From Chryseotalea sp. WA131a (GTDB taxonomy: Bacteria; Bacteroidota; Bacteroidia; Cytophagales; Cyclobacteriaceae), in NCBI GenBank assembly GCA_025370075.1, contig CP073016.1, positions 1 through 64,000 on the forward strand: 64,000 bases of DNA, written 5' to 3'. Every line of letters begins with the position of its first letter. Positions within the stretch are counted from its first letter, which is position 1. Positions 43,390-51,041 of this stretch are shown piece by piece. The translations under genes were made by a program, and so were the position numbers. Under the pieces are notes generated by a model. It saw only the letters and a list, made by a program, of their open reading frames with translations, was not told the origin of the DNA and did no database searches.

Positions 43390-44219
43390 ACTCCTTTTAA
43401 ACAGCGAATAGGGGAAAAGGGTTTTTGCGCTTATTGCACATATCCATTATTTGGGCGACATTGCTCGTTCTAATTTCAGGATTCGCCTTTTTCAACGTTT
43501 TGTTTTCCATTTTTTAATGGACTCCCTGCAGCAGGCAAAGAAGAAAGGACGTTAGGATTTCTTCTCAAGTCTTTGCGGTGAGACCGTGAAAGTTCGCACT
43601 TTCAAACGGGTGACCCCGCTTTCAAAGACTTGGGGACGAAGTTAAAGGTTTGATTTGAGAGTATCCAGATGTTAAACGATTACAAACGTTTAATTACGGC
43701 TAATGCCTGCAATGGGGAGAGGAAATTTAAAAGGAATGGAAATAAACGTTGCCAGTCCAAATAACGTGCGCATAATTTTGTTTTATGCGCAATGACTTGT
43801 CCTTAAAAAGGCGACCCTGAAATTGCAACCGCGCCCAACACAGGGTTGCCGAAATCGGGCGGAGACATCGTTATCGTCCGTTCGTACTTTTTTATTAAAT
43901 TTATCAAGCGGGAAAGTACGAAGGCATAACTGGCCCGACTTCGGCAACCCTCAACATTTTAACTAGATAAGTGCAACTGAATGCACATATTTGGAAGTTA
44001 GGGGCAATGCCCTTGGACTACCCGATAACATTTGACTAAACAAAACTTTATGCTTATAACCACCACGACAAATGATGTTGCCCACCGCACGGCAACCATG
44101 AGCATTCTCCCAGCCGCACCAAGCAAGAGTGTGGCAGTAGCTGCAACCGCGCAATGCCATGTCTCACGCTACCCCCACACACATGCTTCCCCCACTTTAT
44201 AAAGTTTCTATTGACACAT
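43390..44219. other. Noncoding interval of 830 bases with palindromes
   Basis: No convincing gene is present. The interval contains a hairpin GAAAGT/ACTTTC near 43590, the large nested palindrome listed separately (43842-43951), and GTTGCC/GGCAAC with an 8-base loop near 44078-44097. The short reading frames have C-rich, low-complexity translations and no family resemblance. Composition resembles the second noncoding block at 52.7-53.4 kb. Confidence 0.6.
43842..43951. repeat. Large nested palindrome, attC-like (element A)
   Basis: Outer arms of 19 bases, AGGGTTGCCGAAATCGGGC and its complement with one mismatch, enclose inner perfect 10-bp arms TTCGTACTTT/AAAGTACGAA. It is preceded by GCGCCCAACACA and followed by CAACATTTTAAC. 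Element B (53301-53409) has the same start, GCGC-TAACACAGTGTT, and a similar nested layout. The form (conserved end plus large imperfect palindrome) recalls attC sites of integron cassettes. No integrase is in the window. Confidence 0.45.
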
Positions 44220-44909
44220 ATGAGTAAGATAAAATTGGCAGTCGTTGGCGATCACAAGATGTTCCGAAAATCAATCATTAAGCTCCTTGAGACTGATCAA
44301 AATTTAGAAGTTGTATTGGAAGCAGAAAACGGTAAACAGTTATTGGAACAATTGAAAACAGTAACTCCCGACATAATACTAATGGACATTCAAATGAATG
44401 CAATGGATGGATTTGAGGCAACAAAAAAAGTGCATGAGTTATATCCAGACCTTAAAATAATAGTACTTTCCCTAAATGACAATGAGGCAAACATCATTGA
44501 GATGTATCGGCTTGGTGTTCAAAGCATCATTGCTAAAGAGGAAAATCAAAATGAACTATTCATGGCCATCAAAGCAGTTAGCAATGGCGGATGTTATACT
44601 ACTTCCATATGTCAAAAAATCATTCAAGAAAAATTGAATGAGTATGCGCTAAAGAATAACGTTGAAGAAGTCCCAGCTTTATCTCAACTAACCGCAACTG
44701 AACTTAAAGTTTTTTGGTATGTATCTCAATTTAAAACAGTAAAAGAAATTGCAGAACTCTTGTACACCAGTCCAAGCACAATCAACAATCATGAGTTTAA
44801 TATTCGGCAAAAACTTGCGCTTCGCGGCAAAAACTCCCTTTTGCAATACGCTTTGAGTTTTAAGGACAGATTGATTTTTGTCAAAGGAGCAGTAAAACTC
44901 AAAAAATAG
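44220..44909 (+). CDS. NarL/LuxR-type response regulator with altered acidic pocket
   Basis: A 229-residue regulator. Receiver domain: phosphoacceptor D56 (IILMD), S85 and K106 (IIAKEE) are present, but the acidic pair near the N-terminus is G10-D11 (VVGDHKMF) where NarL-type proteins have D-D. C-terminal LuxR helix-turn-helix at about 155-215: LTATELKVFWYVSQFKTVKEIAELLYTSPSTINNHEFNIRQKL. The open frame begins 22 codons earlier within GC-rich noncoding sequence; ATG at 44220 (MSKIKLAVV) is the proper start. No kinase is adjacent. It precedes the terpene-type gene by 78 bases and is the obvious candidate regulator of the peptide cluster. Confidence 0.88.
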   Translation: MSKIKLAVVGDHKMFRKSIIKLLETDQNLEVVLEAENGKQLLEQLKTVTPDIILMDIQMNAMDGFEATKKVHELYPDLKIIVLSLNDNEANIIEMYRLGVQSIIAKEENQNELFMAIKAVSNGGCYTTSICQKIIQEKLNEYALKNNVEEVPALSQLTATELKVFWYVSQFKTVKEIAELLYTSPSTINNHEFNIRQKLALRGKNSLLQYALSFKDRLIFVKGAVKLKK

Positions 44910-44925
44910 TAGATATCTACTATTT
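44904..44925. promoter_or_regulatory. Perfect 22-base palindrome at the end of the regulator gene
   Basis: AAATAGTAGAT followed by its exact complement ATCTACTATTT, overlapping the TAG stop. It ends 62 bases before the ATG of the next gene. Very AT-rich with no T tract, so an operator seems as likely as a terminator; LuxR-type proteins commonly use palindromes of this size. Confidence 0.45.
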
Positions 44926-44987
44926 ACTCCTGTCTATTAAAATCTGTACTTGCTTATGATATTTTTAATTTATCCTCTGCTGACAAG

Positions 44988-46973
44988 ATGAAATCTTTTA
45001 TTGATTTTGTTAAGACTTCACCGATTCAACCATCGCTTAAGGAGGAAGCAATTGACTTGAAGGTAATTGATGGTCATCAATTTTACATAAACATCGTCAA
45101 CTATTTACGGCCACTTTTTCCGAACATAACGGATGAAAAATCTGAACGAATTACTTTAAATGGTTACTTGTATTTTAGGTTCCTTCTCCTTTTTGACAAT
45201 TTCATAGATGAGTCAAAAGGGAAAGCCAAGGTGACGGATAATACTTTCCATAAGTTAATGATGGCGTTTGAGTTCTATGAAAAATCTATCAGAGGTCTAT
45301 CAAACTTGTTTGATGAGCACCACCACTTTTGGAACAGTTTTGCTCTTTTGAAAAAGGAGTACTTCGCTTCTATCATTAAAGAAATTGAAATTTCTGCCAC
45401 AAAGAAGTCTATCAATGAAGATGAATTTCAATTATTGGCCGCTGGTAAATCTTCCATATGCAATGCTACCGTTTATGCGATTAGTAGTTTAGCCAATAAT
45501 GATTCGTACAATTCCTTATTGATGGAGTGTATCCGAGAGTTTCATATTGGCTTACAATATGCAGATGATATTGAGGATTTTAGAAAAGACATCCAAGAGG
45601 GGCAATGGACTTATGCACAGAGCATGGTTCGCGATTACGTTGAACGAAGTGAATTGATTATTACAGATTCTAATATACTCCATAGATATTTGTTTGTGTC
45701 GGGTGTTGCCCGATATAGTATTGAAAAAGCAATAAATCATTTTAACCAGAGTATAAAAATTTCGCAGTCTCTGAGATTAGAGGACTTGACTAATCTGTTG
45801 CTAAAGAAAAGAGAGGGGTATCAAGATTATCTAATCAGAATTGATTTAGTAATTCAAAAAGCAAAAGTAAAATTCACGAAGCAGAAAGAATTAAAACCCT
45901 TTCAGTCAATAAACGAAAGCCTAATTGCAGGAATAAGATATCTTGAGAAAAATCTTGAGAAAAATTTTGAATGGTCGGACTTTCTTACCAACGCAGGATT
46001 TGGAAAATCATGGGTTACAGCATACGTGGGATTTCAATTATCCGAAATCAATCCAAATAATAGTCTTTTGACCAAAGTATTGAATAACCTGTGTGTGCAA
46101 AGGAATAGTTCTTACAATGAGAACATTATAAGCGATGGTGACTCAACCACTTTCAAGTTGGGATTTATGAACAGGATGAAAAAAGAAATCTCTTTTAATG
46201 AGAAGGAGAAGTGGCTTGCTTTTATGAATAAAGATGGTGGATGGGTAACGTATAGAAATGAGCAATTTCTTAAAAATTTATTGGGTTTTGAAGCAGAAAA
46301 CATGCCTGTAGGTGGATGGTTAACAAATAAACTATGTATCTCCGCTTCCGCAGCGTATGTGTTATCTCAATTCGATGGTTTGAAAGATGAATACATTGCG
46401 AGTTGCTCTTTTTTAGCGAAGCATTTAAAATCTAACATTGCATTATCTTCATACTGGTGGTCAAGCCCAGTATATGCTACTTCTTTTAGTATAATGGCTT
46501 TATCCAAACATCCAAATTTCAGAGAACAAATTGTTAGGTCAGTTGAATGGCTAAAAAACCAACAACAAGAGGAAGGTTACTGGAAGAATGAGATGTTGAA
46601 TGTACCTAGCCCATTTTACACAGCTCTTGCTTTAAAATCTTTGTTGTTGTTTGATTCAAAGAAATATGAAAACTGTATTAAGAAAGGTATTGCTTGGATA
46701 GTGCAGAATCAAGTTACTGATGGGAGTTGGCTTACTAATAGAATTTTGCGTATCCCAGCTCCAGATGTGGAAGACCCATTAAAAGTTGATAGGTGGAAAT
46801 TATCATCATTTGGTATCAACTGCGTGGCAGATGATCATAATAGGGTATTTACTACTTCCACTGTCGTGAACATGTTAGCATGTTTTCATAAAATCTTCAA
46901 AAATGATATTGATGTTACCCTTCAATATAAGGCGAACGCTGAAAAGCCTATTAAAAGAGTAAGCGCAAATTGA
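44988..46973 (+). CDS. Two-domain terpene-type enzyme: isoprenyl-synthase-like plus cyclase beta domain
   Basis: A 661-residue soluble protein. Residues 1-300 are all-helical and resemble a trans-isoprenyl diphosphate/terpene synthase: an aspartate-rich FDNFIDE at 69-75 and a second DDIED at 193-197 (LQYADDIEDFRKD). Residues 310-640 resemble the alpha/alpha-barrel of squalene-hopene or class II diterpene cyclases: a DGDSTT motif at 383-388 (compare DxDD or DxDTT) and QW-like repeats DGGW (416-419), QQQEEGYW (525-532) and DGSW (578-581). Class I-like and class II-like parts in this order (alpha then beta) differ from plant bifunctional synthases. I know no close named relative. The stop lies 14 bases before the cysteine-rich peptide gene, so the two are probably cotranscribed. 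The activity is inferred from motifs. Confidence 0.75.
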   Translation: MKSFIDFVKTSPIQPSLKEEAIDLKVIDGHQFYINIVNYLRPLFPNITDEKSERITLNGYLYFRFLLLFDNFIDESKGKAKVTDNTFHKLMMAFEFYEKSIRGLSNLFDEHHHFWNSFALLKKEYFASIIKEIEISATKKSINEDEFQLLAAGKSSICNATVYAISSLANNDSYNSLLMECIREFHIGLQYADDIEDFRKDIQEGQWTYAQSMVRDYVERSELIITDSNILHRYLFVSGVARYSIEKAINHFNQSIKISQSLRLEDLTNLLLKKREGYQDYLIRIDLVIQKAKVKFTKQKELKPFQSINESLIAGIRYLEKNLEKNFEWSDFLTNAGFGKSWVTAYVGFQLSEINPNNSLLTKVLNNLCVQRNSSYNENIISDGDSTTFKLGFMNRMKKEISFNEKEKWLAFMNKDGGWVTYRNEQFLKNLLGFEAENMPVGGWLTNKLCISASAAYVLSQFDGLKDEYIASCSFLAKHLKSNIALSSYWWSSPVYATSFSIMALSKHPNFREQIVRSVEWLKNQQQEEGYWKNEMLNVPSPFYTALALKSLLLFDSKKYENCIKKGIAWIVQNQVTDGSWLTNRILRIPAPDVEDPLKVDRWKLSSFGINCVADDHNRVFTTSTVVNMLACFHKIFKNDIDVTLQYKANAEKPIKRVSAN

Positions 46974-46987
46974 TTAACTTTGTGATT

Positions 46988-47194
46988 ATGGTAAATGAAG
47001 TAGCAAAAAAAAACCATCCTGTTCCATCCGAGCAGGAGATGGCCGAGATCTTTGAGGTAGAAGAGCTAGAGTCACGGCTCGAAATGTGCTTCTGGGGAAT
47101 TGGATGTAGCACTAATGGATGTTGCAATGGCTGCGATGCTGTATGCCCTATCGTAAACGGTATATGTGGTGACGCTGCATGTGCCATTCCATAA
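46988..47194 (+). CDS. Cysteine-rich peptide, candidate RiPP precursor
   Basis: A 68-residue peptide. Residues 1-33 form a charged leader-like part (PSEQEMAEIFEVEELESRLE); residues 34-68 form a glycine- and cysteine-rich part with eight cysteines at 34, 40, 45, 46, 49, 53, 60 and 65 (CFWGIGC, CCNGC, DAVCPIV, GDAAC). There is no signal peptide and no double-glycine site. ATG at 46988 is chosen over the overlapping TTG at 46970. Position between the terpene-type gene and a radical SAM/SPASM enzyme with a PqqD-like protein strongly suggests a precursor. A terminator-like hairpin follows, as often seen after precursor genes. The modification type is unknown; thioether links (sactipeptide or ranthipeptide-like) are a possibility. 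Confidence 0.75.
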   Translation: MVNEVAKKNHPVPSEQEMAEIFEVEELESRLEMCFWGIGCSTNGCCNGCDAVCPIVNGICGDAACAIP

Positions 47195-47211
47195 CAAGGG
47201 TGCTGAAAACT

Positions 47212-47255
47212 TGTAACCTGATACAATTATCATTTCTTGGTCAGGTTACATTTTT
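47212..47255 (+). terminator. Hairpin with T tract after the precursor gene (attenuator-like)
   Basis: TGTAACCTGA and TCAGGTTACA form a perfect 10-bp stem with a 19-base loop followed by TTTTT. It lies 17 bases after the precursor stop and 40 bases before the next gene. It would give more precursor transcript than enzyme transcript if partly read through. Confidence 0.7.
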
Positions 47256-47295
47256 CCAAAGCCACTAGCTTTTTAAATCTAAGAATAGGGCAAAT

Positions 47296-48315
47296 ATGAA
47301 AAAGACATTTTTTATTTTTTTACTGATAATATCCAGTTCATGCACCGATTTGATTATTGGGCCAGACCCCGTCAATACACATCTTAGTATTTTCGAAGAA
47401 TTTTGGAAAGGAGTCAATACTACATGGCCCGAGTTCGCTAATAAACACGTTAATTGGGATTCCCTCTATCGCCTATACAGGCCGCAGGCAGAAACTGCCA
47501 CAAGTGATGAAGACTTAAAGAAAATATTGAGCCCGTTGGTCAACAGCTTAAAAGATCAACACACGGATATCTATATTCAAAACAAGCTTACCACCGCTAC
47601 GGCCATCAGGTACAACCCACTGTACCCAAAAAATTTTTATGGATTCAGTTGGGTATCGAAAAATTACCTCTCGAATGTAAAAACCAATAGGGTGCTCGGC
47701 TATCAATTGATAAACCAAGAAGTGGGCTATATTTATATAGCAACATTTTCAAATCCCCATCAAATAAGTGATTTTGAACTGATCGATCAGATTCTTCAGG
47801 AGTTTGGGACAGCAAAAGCAATCATAATAGATGTGAGGAGCAATACCGGTGGCAGCAGTCTCAATAGTGATTTAGTAGCCAGCAGGTTTGCGGACAAAAA
47901 ACATACTAATTCCTATTATAGGCACAGGGTGAGTGCCCAACGCTCCGCAATGAGCGAATTTGTAGCTCAGGACATTGCGCCAGCCGGTAAAACTCAGTTC
48001 AAAGGCAGGGTGGCTATTTTAACGAACCGTTACTCCTTTAGTGCCACCGAGAACTTTATACTGGCAATGAAGTCATTCCCAAATGTAATTCATTTGGGAG
48101 ATTTTTCAGGCGGTGGCAGTGGCACCAGTCCTGTTTTTAGAGAATTGCCGATGGGCTGGTCTTACCGTATTTCAAGCCTATTGCTCTGTGATGCACAGAA
48201 AGAACCCATTACTAACGGCATTAAGCCTGATATTTTTGCTCAAACCACTAAATCTGATTCTTTAAATGGAAAAGATAGCATTATTGAACGGGCAATTTTT
48301 GAATTGACCAAATAA
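47296..48315 (+). CDS. S41 (tail-specific) protease lipoprotein
   Basis: A 339-residue lipoprotein: lipobox SSSC with acylated Cys16. It lacks a PDZ domain and has the S41 core: IIDVRSNTGGSSLNSD (about 175-190) and TNRYSFSATENFILAMK (about 240-256), where the serine of SATE is the likely nucleophile. S41 enzymes cut C-terminal peptides in the periplasm. In this cluster it could trim or degrade the peptide product. It ends 4 bases before the membrane protease gene. Its T-Y-rich N-terminal part (WKGVNTTWPEFANKHVNWDSLYRLY) is typical of the Bacteroidetes S41 lipoproteins. Confidence 0.85.
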   Translation: MKKTFFIFLLIISSSCTDLIIGPDPVNTHLSIFEEFWKGVNTTWPEFANKHVNWDSLYRLYRPQAETATSDEDLKKILSPLVNSLKDQHTDIYIQNKLTTATAIRYNPLYPKNFYGFSWVSKNYLSNVKTNRVLGYQLINQEVGYIYIATFSNPHQISDFELIDQILQEFGTAKAIIIDVRSNTGGSSLNSDLVASRFADKKHTNSYYRHRVSAQRSAMSEFVAQDIAPAGKTQFKGRVAILTNRYSFSATENFILAMKSFPNVIHLGDFSGGGSGTSPVFRELPMGWSYRISSLLLCDAQKEPITNGIKPDIFAQTTKSDSLNGKDSIIERAIFELTK

Positions 48316-48319
48316 AATA

Positions 48320-49582
48320 ATGGGATTGATGCAAGTACAGGATTTCACCATACCAAGATTATCCAACAATATTGAAGTGTCCGTGTTCGATGCCGACAGT
48401 TATTTGGTCAAACATACGCAACTTGACTATCGCCTAAAAATAAGCCACAGTACCATGCAAATGCTTAGCTTGGTGGACGGCCATCGGAGCATTGAAGAAA
48501 TTGCCCAAGCCCTATCCGACAAGCTGCAAAAAAAATTAGATGTGGCAACCGTTTACCATAAACTTTACACAGGCGATTTAGCGAATTGTGGCATTGTAGT
48601 GACCACTAGAAAAATTGAACCAAAAAAAGCAGACGGGTACATTTGGTTGAAGTTCATCATTCTAAAAGCAAGGAATATTGAATGGATAGCCCGAGCATTG
48701 TCAATTTTGTTTAAGCCTTCTGTTTTCTACTTTCTTTTTTCTGCCATGCTGATTTGTCTGCTTGCGGTTTTATTCTTTTTTCTTGAAGGGCAAGCCATTT
48801 TTGATCGAGCTATCAAAGTTGAAAATTTACTGGTGTTTTATGTTTTTCTTTTACTCAGTGTTTTTCTCCATGAGATGGGGCATGCATCAGCATGCAAAAG
48901 ATTTGGGGCCAAACACGGAGACTTGGGTTTTGGTTTTTATCTGATTTTCCCTGTTTTCTATGCAGATGTGAGTGATTCATGGAGGCTATCCCGTAAGCAA
49001 AGAATTATCATCGACTTGGCGGGTATCTATATGGAATTGATTTTATACACTGTTATTTCGCTAATATTCTTGTTCACAAGAGAAGATTTTTTGATTCAAC
49101 TTGTCTTTGTAAGATTGCTGGGGACTGTTACCAATTTGAATCCCTTCCTCAGATTTGACGGATATTGGGCACTATCAGATTCGATCAACATCCCCAACCT
49201 TAAGGGAAATTCAGATAAAAAGCTAAAGGCAGCCTTGCAATGGCTATTAGGCAATACAAGTTCACCATTAAAGAATACGTTGGATTATTTCATGGCTGCT
49301 TATGCTTCTGCTAGCTGGGCATTTGTGTTTGCTTTCATAGGTGCTACTTTATTGTTCAACTCTCACTCAATTATCTATTTTCCTATAAACGTCTATGAGT
49401 TTATTTATTTAACCGTGGGGGATTGGGAGAAGGTTAGTGGCAATACCTTAAAGGCTTTTGTCTATAGTTTTACAGTGCCCTTCATGTTCTATTTTATGTT
49501 GTTCAGTTGGTCAAGCAAAATAGCCCTCTCGGTTAAAAGAAAGTCATCAATTCAAAGAAAAACGCCACAGAAAATTGAATAA
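48320..49582 (+). CDS. PqqD-like domain fused to M50-type membrane metalloprotease
   Basis: A 420-residue protein. Residues about 8-95 look like a PqqD/RRE-type winged helix (LSNNIEVSVFDADSYLVKH..., LLSLVDGHRSIEEIAQALSDKLQ), which binds leader peptides. From about 125 it is a polytopic membrane protein with the M50 zinc site HEMGH at 184-188 and the second ligand region NLNPFLRFDGYW, with D280. Related putative peptide zinc metalloproteases occur in RiPP and secretion clusters. It probably binds the leader and cuts within the membrane or acts in export. Start 4 bases after the S41 stop; the radical SAM gene starts 7 bases after its own stop. Confidence 0.85.
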   Translation: MGLMQVQDFTIPRLSNNIEVSVFDADSYLVKHTQLDYRLKISHSTMQMLSLVDGHRSIEEIAQALSDKLQKKLDVATVYHKLYTGDLANCGIVVTTRKIEPKKADGYIWLKFIILKARNIEWIARALSILFKPSVFYFLFSAMLICLLAVLFFFLEGQAIFDRAIKVENLLVFYVFLLLSVFLHEMGHASACKRFGAKHGDLGFGFYLIFPVFYADVSDSWRLSRKQRIIIDLAGIYMELILYTVISLIFLFTREDFLIQLVFVRLLGTVTNLNPFLRFDGYWALSDSINIPNLKGNSDKKLKAALQWLLGNTSSPLKNTLDYFMAAYASASWAFVFAFIGATLLFNSHSIIYFPINVYEFIYLTVGDWEKVSGNTLKAFVYSFTVPFMFYFMLFSWSSKIALSVKRKSSIQRKTPQKIE

Positions 49583-49589
49583 ATCTTTT

Positions 49590-51038
49590 ATGAGCTTAAA
49601 ACTTTCTCATTATATCGTGGTCACAGAACCTATCGATAGCAAAGGACGTAGGATCCTACTGTCCACACGGACTAGCAGAAATATAATTATCACGCAGGGA
49701 TGCCTCGATTACTTGCAAAGCGGACGCATAGAAGAAGTGCCTGAAAAGACCTTGGAGAAATTAAAAGAAATAAAAGCAATTGTGCCAAGCGAAGAAGATG
49801 AATTATTGACAATTGTAAATGAAAATAAGCGTAGTATAGAGGAAGAAAGTTCCACACTATATGAGGTGATGCAGCCATCGGCCAATTGCCAATTGGGTTG
49901 TTATTATTGCGGGCAGCAACATACGAAAGATCAAATGGATGTATCTTTAATTAACAAGATTGAGGAGAGGATACGAAGCAAAGCTGCTTCGGGAAAGTTT
50001 ACCCACTTGTATATTGGGTGGTTTGGCGCAGAGCCTCTCATGGGGCTACGACAAATTAGAGAACTAACCACTGTTTTTAAGCAAATAGCCCATGACTTCA
50101 GTTTGGGATACGGTGCCAAAGTTGTTACAAACGGACTAAGTCTAAAAGAGGCTATTTTCGATGAACTTGTAGGGGAACTTGCCGTAAATTCAATTGAAGT
50201 AACCCTAGACGGAACAGAAACCTATCACGACCAACACCGCCATACAAAAGAAAGTGGAAAATCATTTGCCCTTATTTTTCAGAACTTAAAAAATATTTTA
50301 ACAAAACCTGATTTTGAAAAACTAGGATGTCAAATAACCATTCGGTGCAATGTGGATCAAAATAATTTTGAGGGGGTAACACCGTTGATGGAACTTTTGA
50401 AAGAGAATAACCTACACCAAAAGATAGCCAACTTTTACCCCATCGGGATCTATTCATGGGGCAATGATGCCCACAAAAAATCCTTGACCAAAGAAGAATT
50501 TGCACAACGTGAACTGGTTTGGTTAGCACAAAAAATAAAGAACAATTTCAGGGTTTCATCATTGATACCGAACAGGGTTAAGAAAGTATGCTTTACGGTT
50601 TCAAAACATTCTGAAATGTATGATTCGTATGGAAATGTTTTTGATTGCAGTGAGGTATCGTATGTGCCTGTCTACAAAGGGTCAGAATTTGTATTGGGCA
50701 ACATCAACAATGCTTCACCGACAACAAAATTCAAACGGAGTGTGCTCAATGATTGGAATGATACCATTCTTACAGATAAATTTCCGTGCCATACGTGTGA
50801 GATGCTGCCAGTATGCGGGGGCTGTTGCCCAAAATCATGGCACGAAGATATGCGTGCGTGCCCGACTAATAAATTCAATATCAAAGACAAATTGATGATG
50901 AGCTATGTGCTTAATCAGCCAACAAAACAAGACTTGAAGAATAAACTCCTTGAGATTTCCAGTCTTTACCCAAAGAAGGAATGGATAAGTGAGATACATG
51001 ACTTGTTCTATTTGTCTGAAACAACAAGCAATGCTTAA
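49590..51038 (+). CDS. Radical SAM/SPASM peptide-modifying enzyme
   Basis: A 482-residue radical SAM protein. The 4Fe-4S site is CQLGCYYC (C100, C104, C107 from the ATG at 49590), followed by the SAM fold (GWFGAEPLMG, VVTNGLSL, VTLDGTETYHDQHR). The C-terminal SPASM domain includes GNVFDCSEVSYVPVYKG, LGNI and CHTCEMLPVCGGCCPKSWHEDMRACP, with enough cysteines for two auxiliary clusters. The first 95 residues form an extra domain. Such enzymes install thioether, C-C or other crosslinks in RiPP precursors or mature quinohemoproteins. An in-frame TTG at 49575 overlaps the previous gene; the ATG is preferred. The adjacent cysteine-rich peptide is its likely substrate. Confidence 0.88.
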   Translation: MSLKLSHYIVVTEPIDSKGRRILLSTRTSRNIIITQGCLDYLQSGRIEEVPEKTLEKLKEIKAIVPSEEDELLTIVNENKRSIEEESSTLYEVMQPSANCQLGCYYCGQQHTKDQMDVSLINKIEERIRSKAASGKFTHLYIGWFGAEPLMGLRQIRELTTVFKQIAHDFSLGYGAKVVTNGLSLKEAIFDELVGELAVNSIEVTLDGTETYHDQHRHTKESGKSFALIFQNLKNILTKPDFEKLGCQITIRCNVDQNNFEGVTPLMELLKENNLHQKIANFYPIGIYSWGNDAHKKSLTKEEFAQRELVWLAQKIKNNFRVSSLIPNRVKKVCFTVSKHSEMYDSYGNVFDCSEVSYVPVYKGSEFVLGNINNASPTTKFKRSVLNDWNDTILTDKFPCHTCEMLPVCGGCCPKSWHEDMRACPTNKFNIKDKLMMSYVLNQPTKQDLKNKLLEISSLYPKKEWISEIHDLFYLSETTSNA

Positions 51039-51041
51039 TCC

